A stretch of DNA of 64,000 bases, from NCBI GenBank assembly GCA_963580455.1, contig OY756966.1, positions 14,387,001 through 14,451,000 of the forward strand. The letters run 5' to 3'. Below the pieces are notes generated by a model. The model made no database searches, was not told the origin of the DNA, and was given only the letters and a program-made list of their open reading frames with translations. Both the position numbers and the translations under genes were made by a program. The DNA comes from Euonymus europaeus. Taxonomy: Eukaryota > Streptophyta > Magnoliopsida > Celastrales > Celastraceae. Position 1 is the stretch's first letter; the number at the start of each line of letters is the position of its first letter. Positions 36,691 through 50,340 of the stretch are shown here, one piece after another.

Positions 36691-37412
36691 ATGGACAAAA
36701 CCGTTAAAAGCTCCTCCATAGAGAGAGTTGAGCAACTTCGGACTATCAAAGTTGCTCGGGATAGACTTTTTATTGTTCTTCTATGTCAAATTTTACGAGT
36801 ATAAGCTTCCTACATTATTTCGATGCCAAAACACCAACTTTCTATGACAAATAGACAAAACCGTTAAAAGCTCCTCCATAGAGAGAGTTGAGCAACTTCG
36901 GACTATCAAAGTTGCTCGGGATAGACTTTTAATTGTTCTTCTATGTCAAATTTTATGAGTATAAGCTTCCTACATTATTTCGATGCCAAAACACCAACTT
37001 TCTATGAAAAATAGACAAAAATGTTAAAAGCTCCTCCATAGAGAGAGTTGAGCAACTTCGGACTATCAAAGTTGCTCGGGATAGACTTTTAATTGTTCTT
37101 CCATGTCAAATTTTACGAGTATAAGCTTCCTAGATTATTTCGAGTCCAAAACATCAACTTTCTATGACAAATGGACAAAAATGTTAAAGGCTCCTCCATA
37201 GAGAGAGTTGAGCTACTTCGGACTATCAAAGTTGCTCGTGATAGACTTTTTATTGTTTTTCTATGTCAAATTTTACGAGTATAAGCTTCCTACATTATTT
37301 CGATGCCAAAACACCAACTTTCTATGACAAATAGACAAAACCGTTAAAAGCTCCTCCATAGAGAGAGTTGAGCAACTTCGGACTATCAAAGTTGCTCGGA
37401 ATAGAATTTTAA

Positions 37413-37845
37413 TTGTTCTTCTATGTCAAATTTTACGAGTATAAGCTTCCTACATTATTTCGATGCCAAAACACCAACTTTCTATGCCAAATGGACAAAA
37501 CCGTTAAAAGCTCCTCCATAGAGAGAGTTGAGCAACTTCGGAGCATCAAAGTTGCTCGGAATAGACTTTTAATGGTTCTTCTATGTCAAATTTTACGAGT
37601 ATAAGCTTCCTACATTATTTCAATGCCAAAAAACCAACTTTCTATGACAAATGGACAAAACCGTTAAAAGCTCCTCCATAGAGAGAGTTGAGCAACTTTG
37701 GATTATCAAAGTTGCTCGGGATAGACTTTTAATTGTTCTTCTATGTCAAATTTTATGAGTATAAGCTTCCTACATTATTTCGATGTCAAAAAACCAACTT
37801 TCTATGACAAATGGACAAAACCGTTAAAAGCTCCTCCATAGAGAG
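37413..37845 (+). repeat. GCCAAATGG haplotype block, example pair (left)
   Basis: The linked variants GCCAAATGG, GGAGCATC and TAATGGTTC, followed by TTTCAATGCC and CTTTGG, recur many times from 16.9 to 55 kb. This block matches 39013-39445 at exactly 1600 bp. GGATTATC is private to this copy. Confidence 0.78.
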
Positions 37846-39012
37846 AGTTGAGCAACTTTGGACTATCAAAGTTGCTCGGGATAGACTTTTAATTGTTCTT
37901 CTATGTCAAATTTTATGAGTATAAGCTTCCTACATTATTTCGATGTCAAAAAACCAACTTTCTATGACAAATGGACAAAACCGTTAAAAGCTCCTCCATA
38001 GAGAGAGTTGAGCAACTTCGGACTATCAAAGTTGCTCGGGATAGACTTTTAATTGTTCTTCTATGTCAAATTTTATGAGTATAAGCTTCCTACATTATTT
38101 CGATGCCAAAACACCAACTTTCTATGAAAAATAGACAAAAATGTTAAAAGCTCCTCCATAGAGAGAGTTGAGCAACTTCGGACTATCAAAGTTGCTCGGG
38201 ATAGACTTTTAATTGTTCTTCTATGTCAAATTTTACGAGTATAAGCTTCCTAGATTATTTCGAGTCCAAAACATCAACTTTCTATGACAAATGGACAAAA
38301 ATGTTAAAGGCTCCTCCATAGAGAGAGTTGAGCTACTTCGGACTATCAAAGTTGCTCGTGATAGACTTTTTATTGTTTTTCTATGTCAAATTTTACGAGT
38401 ATAAGCTTCCTACATTATTTCGATGCCAAAACACCAACTTTCTATGACAAATAGACAAAACCGTTAAAAGCTCCTCAATAGAGAGAGTTGAGCAACTTTG
38501 GACTATCAAAGTTGCTCGGGATAGACTTTTAATTGTTCTTCTATGTCAAATTTTATGAGTATAAGCTTCCTACATTATTTCGATGTCAAAAAACCAACTT
38601 TCTATGACAAATGGACAAAACCGTTAAAAGCTCCTCCATAGAGAGAGTTGAGCAACTTTGGACTATCAAAGTTGCTCGGGATAGACTTTTAATTGTTCTT
38701 CTATGTCAAATTTTATGAGTATAAGCTTCCTACATTATTTCAATGCCAAAAAACCAACTTTCTATGACAAATGGACAAAACCGTTAAAAGCTCCTCCATA
38801 GAGAGAGTTGAGCAACTTTGGACTATCAAAGTTGCTCGGGATAGACTTTTAATTGTTCTTCTATGTCAAATTTTATGAGTATAAGCTTCCTACATTATTT
38901 CGATGCCCAAAAACCAACTTTCTATGACAAATGGACAAAGCCGTTAAAAGCTCCTCCATAGAGAGAGTTGAGCAACTTCGGACTATCAAAGTTGCTCGGG
39001 ATAGACTTTTAA

Positions 39013-39445
39013 TTGTTCTTCTATGTCAAATTTTACGAGTATAAGCTTCCTACATTATTTCGATGCCAAAACACCAACTTTCTATGCCAAATGGACAAAA
39101 CCGTTAAAAGCTCCTCCATAGAGAGAGTTGAGCAACTTCGGAGCATCAAAGTTGCTCGGAATAGACTTTTAATGGTTCTTCTATGTCAAATTTTACGAGT
39201 ATAAGCTTCCTACATTATTTCAATGCCAAAAAACCAACTTTCTATGACAAATGGACAAAACCGTTAAAAGCTCCTCCATAGAGAGAGTTGAGCAACTTTG
39301 GACTATCAAAGTTGCTCGGGATAGACTTTTAATTGTTCTTCTATGTCAAATTTTATGAGTATAAGCTTCCTACATTATTTCGATGTCAAAAAACCAACTT
39401 TCTATGACAAATGGATAAAACCGTTAAAAGCTCCTCCATAGAGAG
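39013..39445 (+). repeat. GCCAAATGG haplotype block, example pair (right)
   Basis: This is the partner of 37413-37845 at a 1600-bp offset. GGATAAAACC is private here and recurs at about 42929. Confidence 0.78.
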
Positions 39446-39585
39446 AGTTGAGCAACTTCGGACTATCAAAGTTGCTCGGGATAGACTTTTAATTGTTCTT
39501 CTATGTCAAATTTTATGAGTATAAGCTTCCTACATTATTTCGATGCCAAAACACCAACTTTTTATGACAAATAGATAAAACCGTT

Positions 39586-39614
39586 AAGAGCTCTTCCATA
39601 GATAGTTGAGAAAC
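39586..39614 (+). repeat. Isolated 158-bp monomer tag
   Basis: The palindrome and tag follow a TTTTTATGAC monomer without the 5' cassette markers. It lies 5918 bp after the tag of the cassette at 33203 and 2557 bp before the tag of the cassette at 41678. Confidence 0.8.
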
Positions 39615-40899
39615 TTCGGACCATCAAAGTTGCTCGATGTACACTTTTTATTGTTCTTCAATGTCAAATTTTATGACTATAAGCTTCCTACATTATTTCG
39701 ATGCCAAAAAACCAACTTTCTATGAGAAAGAGACAAAACCGTTAAAATCTCCTCCATAGAGAGAGTTGAGCAACTTCGGACTATCAAAGTTGCTCGGAAT
39801 AGAATTTTAATTGTTCTTCTATGTCAAATTTTACGAGTATAAGCTTCCTACATTATTTCGATGCCCAAAAACCAACTTTCTATGACAATTGGACAAAGCC
39901 GTTAAAAGCTCCTCCATAGAGAGAGTTGAGCAACTTCGGACTATCAAAGTTGCTCGGGATAGACTTTTAATTGTTCTTCTATGTCAAATTTTACGAGTAT
40001 AAGCTTCCTACATTATTTCGATGCCAAAACACCAACTTTCTATGCCAAATGGACAAAACCGTTAAAAGCTCCTCCATAGAGAGAGTTGAGCAACTTCGGA
40101 GCATCAAAGTTGCTCGGAATAGACTTTTAATGGTTCTTCTATGTCAAATTTTACGAGTATAAGCTTCCTACATTATTTCAATGCCAAAAAACCAACTTTG
40201 TATGACAAATGGACAAAACCGTTAAAAGCTCCTCCATAGAGAGAGTTGAGCAACTTTGGACTATCAAAGTTGCTCGGGATAGACTTTTAATTGTTCTTCT
40301 ATGTCAAATTTTATGAGTATAAGCTTCCTACTTTATTTCGATGTCAAAAAACCAACTTTCTATGACAAATGGACAAAACCGTTAAAAGCTCCTCCATAGA
40401 GAGAGTTGAGCAACTTTGGACTATCAAAGTTGCTCGGGATAGACTTTTAATTGTTCTTCTATGTCAAATTTTACGAGTATAAGCTTCCTACATTATTTCG
40501 ATGCAAAACACCAATTTTCTATGACAAATGGACAAAACCGTTAAAAGCTCCTCCATAGAGAGAGTTGAGCAACTTCGGACTATCAAAGTTGCTCGGAATA
40601 GAATTTTAATTGTTCTTCTATGTCAAATTTTATGAGTATAAGCTTCCTACATTATTTCGATGTCAAAAAACCAACTTTCTATGACAAATGGACAAAACCG
40701 TTAAAAGCTCCTCCATAGAGAGAGTTGAGCAACTTTGGACTATCAAAGTTGCTCGGGATAGACTTTTAATTGTTCTTCTATGTCAAATTTTATGAGTATA
40801 AGCTTCCTACATTATTTCGATGTAAAAAAACCAACTTTCTATGACAAATGGACAAAACCGTTAAAAGCTCCTCCATAGAGAGAGTTGAGCAACTTCGGA

Positions 40900-42237
40900 C
40901 TATCAAAGTTGCTCGGGATAGACTTTTAATTGTTCTTCTATGTCAAATTTTATGAGTATAAGCTTCCTACATTATTTCGATGCCAAAACACCAACTTTCT
41001 ATGAAAAATAGACAAAAATGTTAAAAGCTCCTCCATAGAGAGAGTTGAGCAACTTCGGACTATCAAAGTTGCTCGGGATAGACTTTTAATTGTTCTTCTA
41101 TGTCAAATTTTACGAGTATAAGCTTCCTAGATTATTTCGAGTCCAAAACATCAACTTTCTATGACAAATGGACAAAAATGTTAAAGGCTCCTCCATAGAG
41201 AGAGTTGAGCTACTTCGGACTATCAAAGTTGCTCGTGATAGACTTTTTATTGTTTTTCTATGTCAAATTTTACGAGTATAAGCTTCCTACATTATTTCGA
41301 TGCCAAAACACCAACTTTCTATGACAAATAGACAAAACCGTTAAAAGCTCCTCCATAGAGAGAGTTGAGCAACTTCGGACTATCAAAGTTGCTCGGAATA
41401 GAATTTTAATTGTTCTTCTATGTCAAATTTTACGAGTATAAGCTTCCTACATTATTTCGATATCAAAACACCAACTTTCTATGACAAATGGACAAAACCG
41501 TTAAAAGCTCCTCCATAGAGAGAGTTGAGCAACTTCGGACTATCAAAGTTGCTCGGGATAGACTTTTAATTGTTCTTCTATGTCAAATTTTACGAGTATA
41601 AGCTTCCTACATTATTTCGATGCCAAAACACCAACTTTCTATGACAAATAGACAAAACCGTTAAAAGCTCCTCCATAGAGAGAGATGAGCAACTTCGGAC
41701 CATCAAAGTTGCTCGGTGTACAATTTCTATTGTTCTTATATGTCAAATTTTATGAGTATAAGCTTCCTAGATTATTTCGATGCCAAAACGCCAACTTTCA
41801 TTGATAAATGGACAAAACCGTTAAAAGCTTCTTCATAGAGAGAGTTGAGCAACTTCGGACTATCAAAATTGTTCAAGATAGACTTTTAATTGTTCTTCTA
41901 TGTCAAATTTTACGAGTATAAGCTTCCTACAAAATTTCGATGCCAAAAAACCAACTTTCTATGACAAATGGACAAAATCGTTAAAAGCTCATCCATAGAG
42001 AGAGTTGAGCAACTTCGGACCATCGAAGTTGCTCGGTGTCTAATTTTTATTGTTCTCATATGTAAAATTTTACGAGTATAAGCTTCAGAGATTATTTCGA
42101 TGCCAAAACACCAACTTTTTATGACAAATAGATAAAACCGTTTAGAGCTCCTCCATAGATAGTTGAGAAACTTCGGACCATCAAAGTTGCTCGATGTACA
42201 CTTTTTATTGTTCTTCAATGTCAAATTTTATGACTAT
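40900..42237 (+). repeat. 14-monomer HOR unit, copy 1
   Basis: It runs from an AACTTCGG monomer through GAAAAATAG (41003), GAGTCCAAAACATC, GAGCTACTTCGG, CTCGTGATAG and into the divergent cassette. It matches 43137-44474 at offsets of 2237-2238 bp. Confidence 0.85.
41678..42237 (+). repeat. Divergent 560-bp cassette, copy 5
   Basis: The full marker order is present with several private changes: CGCCAACTTTCATTG, GCTTCTTCC, CTACAAAATTTCG, AAAATCGTT and TTTAGAGCTCCTCC. The last change breaks the 10-bp palindrome present in other copies. These changes happen to open a reading frame on the minus strand, which I do not regard as a gene. Confidence 0.87.
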
Positions 42238-43136
42238 AAGCTTCCTACATTATTTCGATGCCAAAAAACCAACTTTCTATGAGAAAGAGACAAAACCGTT
42301 AAAAGCTCCTCCATAGAGAGAGTTGAGCAACTTCGGACTATCAAAGTTGCTCGGAATAGAATTTTAATTGTTCTTCTATGTCAAATTTTACGAGTATAAG
42401 CTTCCTACATTATTTCGATGCCCAAAAACCAACTTTCTATGACAAATGGACAAAGCCGTTAAAAGCTCCTCCATAGAGAGAGTTGAGCAACTTCGGACTA
42501 TCAAAGTTGCTCGGGATAGACTTTTAATTGTTCTTCTATGTCAAATTTTACGAGTATAAGCTTCCTACATTATTTCGATGCTAAAACACCAACTTTCTAT
42601 GCCAAATGGACAAAACCGTTAAAAGCTCCTCCATAGAGAGAGTTGAGCAACTTCGGAGCATCAAAGTTGCTCGGAATAGACTTTTAATGGTTCTTCTATG
42701 TCAAATTTTACGAGTATAAGCTTCCTACATTATTTCAATGCCAAAAAACCAACTTTCTATGACAAATGGACAAAACCGTTAAAAGCTCCTCCATAGAGAG
42801 AGTTGAGCAACTTTGGACTATCAAAGTTGCTCGGGATAGACTTTTAATTGTTCTTCTATGTCAAATTTTATGAGTATAAGCTTCCTACATTATTTCGATG
42901 TCAAAAAACCAACTTTCTATGACAAATGGATAAAACCGTTAAAAGCTCCTCCATAGAGAGAGTTGAGCAACTTTGGTCTATCAAAGTTGCTCGGGATAGA
43001 CTTTTAATTGTTCTTCTATGTCAAATTTTATGAGTATAAGCTTCCTACATTATTTCGATGTCAAAAAACCAACTTTCTATGACAAATGGACAAAACCATT
43101 AAAAGCTCCTCCATAGAGAGAGTTGAGCAACTTCGG

Positions 43137-44474
43137 ACTATCAAAGTTGCTCGGGATAGACTTTTAATTGTTCTTCTATGTCAAATTTTATGAGTATAAG
43201 CTTCCTACATTATTTCGATGCCAAAACACCAACTTTCTATGAAAAATAGACAAAAATGTTAAAAGCTCCTCCATAGAGAGAGTTGAGCAACTTCGGACTA
43301 TCAAAGTTGCTCGGGATAGACTTTTAATTGTTCTTCTATGTCAAATTTTACGAGTATAAGCTTCCTAGATTATTTCGAGTCCAAAAGATCAACTTTCTAT
43401 GACAAATGGACAAAAATGTTAAAGGCTCCTCCATAGAGAGAGTTGAGCTACTTCGGACTATCAAAGTTGCTCGTGATAGACTTTTTATTATTTTCTATGT
43501 CAAATTTTACGAGTATAAGCTTCCTACATTATTTCGATGCCAAAACACCAACTTTCTATGACAAATAGACAAAACCGTTAAAAGCTCCTCCATAGAGAGA
43601 GTTGAGCAACTTCGGACTATCAAAGTTGCTCGGAATAGAATTTTAATTGTTCTTCTATGTCAAATTTTACGAGTATAAGCTTCCTACATTATTTCGCTGC
43701 CAAAACACCAACTTTCTATGACAAATGGACAAAACCGTTAAAAGCTCCTCCATAGAGAGAGTTGAGCAACTTCGGACTATCAAAGTTGCTCGGGATAGAC
43801 TTTTAATTGTTCTTCTATGTCAAATTTTACGAGTATAAGCTTCCTACATTATTTCGATGCCAAAACACCAACTTTCTATGACAAATAGACAAAACCGTTA
43901 AAAGCTCCTCCATAGAGAGATATGAGCAACTTCGGACCATCAAAGTTGCTCGGTGTACAATTTCTATTGTTCTTATATGTCAAAATTTATGAGTATAAGC
44001 TTCCTAGATTATTTCGATGCCAAAACACCAAGTTTCTTTGATAAATGGACAAAACCGTTAAAAGCTTCTCCATAGAGAGAGTTGAGCAACTTCGGACTAT
44101 CAAAATTGTTCAAGATAGACTTTTAATTGTTCTTCTATGTCAAATTTTACGAGTATAAGCTTCCTACATTATTTCGATGCCGAAAAACCAACTTTCTATG
44201 ACAAATGGACAAAACCGTTAAAAGCTCATCCATAGAGAGAGTTGAGCAACTTCGGACCATCGAAGTTGCCCGGTGTCTAATTTTTATTGTTCTCATATGT
44301 AAAATTTTACGAGTATAAGCTTCAGAGATTATTTCGATGCCAAAACACCAACTTTTTATGACAAATAGATGAAACCGTTAAGAGCTCTTCCATAGATAGT
44401 TGAGAAACTTCGGACCATCAAAGTTGCTCGATGTACACTTTTTATTGTTCTTCAATGTCAAATTTTATGACTAT
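43137..44474 (+). repeat. 14-monomer HOR unit, copy 2
   Basis: This is the partner of 40900-42237. It contains a 1-bp deletion (TTTTATTATTTTC at about 43482), CCAAAAGATC and TTTCGCTGCC as private changes. From the cassette onward (43915 to about 45100) it also resembles 58150-59330, roughly 14.2 kb away. Confidence 0.85.
43915..44474 (+). repeat. Divergent 560-bp cassette, copy 6
   Basis: It lies 2237 bp after copy 5. Private changes are GAGAGATATGAGC, CAAAATTTATG, CCAAGTTTC, GCCGAAAAACC, TTGCCCGG and GATGAAACC. The palindrome AAGAGCTCTT is intact just before 44390. Confidence 0.87.
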
Positions 44475-45089
44475 AAGCTTCCTACATTATTTCGATGCCA
44501 AAAAACTAACTTTCTATGACAAATGGACAAAAACGTTAAAAGCTCCTCCATAGAGAGAGTTGAGCAACTTCGGACTATCAAAGTTGCTCGGGATAGACTT
44601 TTAATTGTTCTTCTATGTCAAATTTTACGAGTATAAGCTTCCTACATTATTTCGATGCCAAAACACCAACTTTCTATGACAAATAGACAAAACCGTTAAA
44701 AGCTCCTCCATAGAGAGAGTTGAGCAACTTCGGACTATCAAAGTTGTTCGGGATAGACTTTTTATTGTTCTTCTACGTCAAATTTTACGAGTATATGCTT
44801 CCTACATTATTTCGATGCCAAAACACCAACTTTCTATGACAAATGGACAAAACCGTTAAAAGCTCCTCCATAGAGAGAGTTGAGCAACTTCGGACTATCA
44901 AAGTTGCTCGGAATAGACTTTTAATGGTTCTTCTATGTCAAATTTTACGAGTATAAGCTTCCTACATTATTTCAATGCCAAAAAATCAACTTTCTATGAC
45001 AAATGGACAAAACCGTTAAAAGCTCCTCCATAGAGAGAGTTGAGCAACTTTGGACTATCAAAGTTGCTCGGGATAGACTTTTAATTGTT

Positions 45090-45410
45090 CTTCTATGTCA
45101 AATTTTACGAGTATAAGCTTCATAGATTATTTCGAGTCCAAAACACCAACGTTCTATGACAAATAGACAAAAACGTTAAAAGCTCCTCCATAGAGAGAGT
45201 TGGGCAATTTCGGACTATCGAAGTTGCTCGGAATAGACTTTTAATTTTTCTTCTATGTCAAATTTTACGAGTATAAGCTTCATAGATTATTTCGAGTCCA
45301 AAACACCAACGTTCTATGACAAATAGACAAAAACGTTAAAAGCTCCTCCATAGAGAGAGTTGGGCAATTTCGGACTATCGAAGTTGCTCGGAATAGACTT
45401 TTAATTGTCC
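45090..45410 (+). repeat. Recently duplicated single monomer with chimeric junction
   Basis: The CATAGATT / GAGTCC / AACGTTC / GGGCAATTTCGG / TCGAAG monomer occurs twice in a row, 160 bp apart. Between them reads GGAATAGACTTTTAATTTTTC. Elsewhere GGAATAGACTTTTAA continues as TTGTCC, and TTTTTC follows GGGATAGAC. The hybrid marks the crossover point at about 45230-45247. Confidence 0.85.
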
Positions 45411-46449
45411 TTCTATGTCAAATTTTACGAGTATAAGCTTCCTACATTATTTCGATGCCAAAAAACCAACTTTCTATGAGAAAGAGACAAAACCGTTAAA
45501 AGCTCCTCCATAGAGAGAGTTGAGCAACTTCGGACTATCAAAGTTGCTCGGAATAGAATTTTAATTGTTCTTCTATGTCGAATTTTACGAGTATAAGCTT
45601 CCTACATCATTTCGATGCCCAAAACCAACTTTCTATGACAAATGGACAAAGCCGTTAAAAGCTCCTCCATAGAGAGAGTTGAGCAACTTCGGACTATCAA
45701 AGTTGCTCGGGATAGACTTTTAATTGTTCTTCTATGTCAAATTTTACGAGTATAAGCTTCCTACATTATTTCGATGCCAAAACACCAACTTTCTATGACA
45801 AATAGACAAAACCGTTAAAAGCTCCTCCATAGAGAGAGTTGAGCAACTTCGGACTATCAAAGTTGTTCGGGATAGACTTTTTATTGTTCTTCTACGTCAA
45901 ATTTTACGAGTATATGCTTCCTACATTATTTCGATGCCAAAACACCAACTTTCTATGACAAATGGACAAAACCGTTAAAAGCTCCTCCATAGAGAGAGTT
46001 GAGCAACTTCGGACTATCAAAGTTGCTCGGAATAGACTTTTAATGGTTCTTCTATGTCAAATTTTACGAGTATAAGCTTCCTACATTATTTCAATGCCAA
46101 AAAACCAACTTTCTATGACAAATGGACAAAACCGTTAAAAGCTCCCCCATAGAGAGAGTTGAGCAACTTTGGACTATCAAAGTTGCTCGGGATAGACTTT
46201 TAATTGTTCTTCTATGTCAAATTTTATGAGTATAAGCTTCCTACATTATTTCGATGTCAAAACACCAACTTTCTATGACAAATAGACAAAATCGTTAAAA
46301 GCTCCTCCATAGAGAGAGTTGAGCAACTTCGGACTATCAAAGTTGCTCGGAATAGAATTTTAATTGTTCTTCTATGTCAAATTTTACGAGTATAAGCTTC
46401 CTACATTATTTCGATGCCCAAAAACCAACTTTCTATGACAAATGGACAA

Positions 46450-47249
46450 AGCCGTTAAAAGCTCCTCCATAGAGAGAGTTGAGCAACTTCGGACTATAAA
46501 AGTTGCTCGGGATAGACTTTTAATTGTTCTTCTATGTCAAATTTTACGAGTATAAGCTTCCTACATTATTTCGATGCCAAAACACCAACTTTCTATGACA
46601 AATAGACAAAACGGTTAAAAGCTCCTCCATAGAGAGAGTTGAGCAACTTCGGACTATCAAAGTTGTTCGGGATAGACTTTTTATTGTTCTTCTACGTCAA
46701 ATTTTACGAGTATATGCTTCCTACATTATTTCGATGCCAAAACACCAACTTTCTATGACAAATGGACAAAACCGTTAAAAGCTCCTCCATAGAGAGAGTT
46801 GAGCAACTTCGGACTATCAAAGTTGCTCGGAATAGACTTTTAATGGTTCTTCTATGTCAAATTTTACGAGTATAAGCTTCCTACATTATTTCAATGCCAA
46901 AAAACCAACTTTCTATGACAAATGGACAAAACCGTTAAAAGCTCCTCCATAGAGAGAGTTGAGCAACTTCAGACTATCAAAGTTGCTCGGGATAGACTTT
47001 TAATTTTTCTTCTATGTCAAATTTTACGAGTATAAGCTTCATAGATTATTTCGAGTCCAAAACACCAACGTTCTATGACAAATAGACAAAAACGTTAAAA
47101 GCTCCTCCATAGAGAGAGTTGGGCAATTTCGGACTATCGAAGTTGCTCGGAATAGACTTTTAATTGTCCTTCTACGTCAAATTTTACGAGTATAAGCTTC
47201 CTACATTATTTCGATGCCAAAAAACCAACTTTCTATGAGAAAGAGACAA
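46450..47249 (+). repeat. 800-bp (5-monomer) tandem duplication, copy 1
   Basis: Rare variants GGACTATAAAAG (46491), ACAAAACGG and AACTTCAGAC recur exactly 800 bp downstream. The unit contains five different monomer types in the order GCC, AATAG, ATATGC/AATGG, TTTCAATG and GAGTCC. Confidence 0.9.
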
Positions 47250-48049
47250 AGCCGTTAAAAGCTCCTCCATAGAGAGAGTTGAGCAACTTCGGACTATAAA
47301 AGTTGCTCGGGATAGACTTTTAATTGTTCTTCTATGTCAAATTTTACGAGTATAAGCTTCCTACATTATTTCGATGCCAAAACACCAACTTTCTATGACA
47401 AATAGACAAAACGGTTAAAAGCTCCTCCATAGAGAGAGTTGAGCAACTTCGGACTATCAAAGTTGTTCGGGATAGACTTTTTATTGTTCTTCTACGTCAA
47501 ATTTTACGAGTATATGCTTCCTACATTATTTCGATGCCAAAACACCAACTTTCTATGACAAATGGACAAAACCGTTAAAAGCTCCTCCATAGAGAGAGTT
47601 GAGCAACTTCGGACTATCAAAGTTGCTCGGAATAGACTTTTAATGGTTCTTCTATGTCAAATTTTACGAGTATAAGCTTCCTACATTATTTCAATGCCAA
47701 AAAACCAACTTTCTATGACAAATGGACAAAACCGTTAAAAGCTCCTCCATAGAGAGAGTTGAGCAACTTCAGACTATCAAAGTTGCTCGGGATAGACTTT
47801 TAATTTTTCTTCTATGTCAAATTTTACGAGTATAAGCTTCATAGATTATTTCGAGTCCAAAACACCAACGTTCTATGACAAATAGACAAAAACGTTAAAA
47901 GCTCCTCCATAGAGAGAGTTGGGCAATTTCGGACTATCGAAGTTGCTCGGAATAGACTTTTAATTGTCCTTCTACGTCAAATTTTACGAGTATAAGCTTC
48001 CTACATTATTTCGATGCCAAAAAACCAACTTTCTATGAGAAAGAGACAA
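47250..48049 (+). repeat. 800-bp (5-monomer) tandem duplication, copy 2
   Basis: The joint near 47232-47252 reads GAGAAAGAGACAAAGCCG. The left half belongs to the GAGAAAGAG monomer, normally followed by ACAAAACCG. The right half belongs to the GACAAAGCCG monomer. At the end of this copy the GAGAAAGAG monomer has its usual ACAAAACCG. Confidence 0.9.
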
Positions 48050-48479
48050 AACCGTTAAAAGCTCCTCCATAGAGAGAGTTGAGCAACTTCGGACTATCAA
48101 AGTTGCTCGGAATAGAATTTTAATTGTTCTTCTATGTCAAATTTTACGAGTATAAGCTTCCTACATTATTTCGATGCCCAAAAACCAACTTTCTATGACA
48201 AATGGAAAAAGCCGTTAAAAGCACCTCCATAGAGAGAGTTGAGCAACTTCGGACTATCAAAGTTGCTCGGGATAGACTTTTAATTGTTCTTCTATGTCAA
48301 ATTTTACGAGTATAAGCTTCCTACATTATTTCGATGCCAAAACACCAACTTTCTATGACAAATAGACAAAACCGTTAAAAGCTCCTCCATAGAGAGAGTT
48401 GAGCAACTTTGGACTATCAATGTTGCTCGGGATAGACTTTTAATTGTTCTTCTATGTCAAATTTTACGAGTATAAGCTT

Positions 48480-49873
48480 CCTACATTATTTCGATGCCAA
48501 AACACCAACTTTCTATGACAAATAGACAAAACCGTTAAAAGCTCCTCCATAGAGAGAGTTGAGCAACTTTGGACTATCAATGTTGCTCGGGATAGACTTT
48601 TAATTGTTCTTCTATGTCAAATTTTATGAGTATAAGCTTCCTACATTATTTCGATGTCAAAAAACCAACTTTCTATGACAAATTGACAAAACCGTTAAAA
48701 GCTCCTCCATAGAGAGAGTTGAGCAACTTCAGACTATCAAAGTTGCTCGGGATAGACTTTTAATTTTTCTTCTATGTCAAATTTTACGAGTATAAGCTTC
48801 ATAGATTATTTCGAGTCCAAAACACCAACGTTCTATGACAAATAGACAAAAACGTTAAAAGCTCCTCCATAGAGAGAGTTGGCCAATTTCGGACTATCGA
48901 AGTTGCTCGGAATAGACTTTTAATTGTCCTTCTATGTCAAATTTTACGAGTATAAGCTTCCTACATTATTTCGATGCCAAAAAACCAACTTTCTATGAGA
49001 AAGAGACAAAATCGTTAAAAGCTCCTCCATAGAGAGAGTTGAGCAACTTCGGACTATCAAAGTTGCTCGGAATAGAATTTTAATTGTTCTTCTAGGTCAA
49101 ATTTTACGAGTATAAGCTTCCTACATTATTTCGATGCCCAAAAACCAACTTTCTATGACAAATGGACAAAGCCGTTAAAAGCTCTTCCATAGAGAGAGTT
49201 GAGCAACTTCGGACTATCAAAGTTGCTCGGGATAGACTTTTAATTGTTCTTCTATGTCAAATTTTACGAGTATAAGCTTCCTAAATTATTTCGATGCCAA
49301 AACACCAACTTTCTATGACAAATAGACAAAACCGTTAAAAGCTCCTCCATAGAGAGAGTTGAGCAACTTCGGACTTTCAAAGTTGTTCGGGATAAACTTT
49401 TTATTGTTCTTCTACGTCAAATTTTACGAGTATATGCTTCCAACATTATTTCGATGCCAAAACACCAACTTTCTATGACAAATGGACAAAACCGTTAAAA
49501 GCTCCTCCATAGAGAGAGTTGAGCAACTTCGGACTATCAAAGTTGCTAGAAATAGACTTTTAATGGTTCTTCTATGTCAAATTTTACGAGTATAAGCTTC
49601 CTACATTATTTCAATGCCAAAAAACCAACTTTCTATGACAAATGGACAAAACCGTTAAGAGCTCCTCCATAGAGAGAGTTGAGCAACTTCAGACTATCAA
49701 AGTTGCTCGGGATAGACTTTTAATTGTTCTTCTATGTCAAATTTTATGAGTATAAGCTTCCTACATTATTTCGATGTCAAAAAACCAACTTTCTATGACA
49801 AATGGACAAAACCGTTAAAAGCTCCTCCATAGAGAGAGTTGAGCAACTTCAGACTATCAAAGTTGCTCGGGAT
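48480..49873 (+). repeat. 22-monomer-offset duplicate, copy 1
   Basis: It matches 52000-53393 at exactly 3520 bp. Private shared variants are CAATGTTGCTCGG, GGCCAATTTCGG, AAAATCGTT, TCTAGGTCAAATT and CGGGATAAACTTTTTATTG. The CAATGTTGC monomer is itself doubled just upstream (48411 and 48571, 160 bp apart). The GGCCAATTTC, AAAATCGTT and TCTAGGTC markers recur once more near 63115-63330. Confidence 0.88.
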
Positions 49874-50340
49874 ATACTTTTAATTTTTCTTCTATGTCAA
49901 ATTTTACGAGTATAAGCTTCATAGATTATTTCGAGTCCAAAACACCAACGTTCTATGACAAATAGACAAAAACGTTAAAAGCTCCTCCATAGAGAGAGTT
50001 GGGCAATTTCGGACTATCGAAGTTGCTCGGAATAGACTTTTAATTGTCCTTCTATGTCAAATTTTACGAGTATAAGCTTCCTACATTATTTCGATGCCAA
50101 AAAACCAACTTTCTATGAGAAAGAGACAAAACCGTTAAAAGCTCCTCCATAGAGAGAGTTGAGCAACTTCGGACTATCAAAGTTGCTCGGAATAGAATTT
50201 TAATTGTTCTTCTATGTCAAATTTTACGAGTATAAGCTTCCTACATTATTTCGATGCCCAAAAACCAACTTTCTATGACAAATGGACAAAGCCGTTAAAA
50301 GCTCCTCCATAGAGAGAGTTGAGCAACTTTGGACTATCAA

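Noticed and set aside
41910..42224. 104-codon frame on the minus strand
   Set aside because: It runs through the divergent cassette and exists only because of private changes in this copy. The other cassettes do not keep it open.
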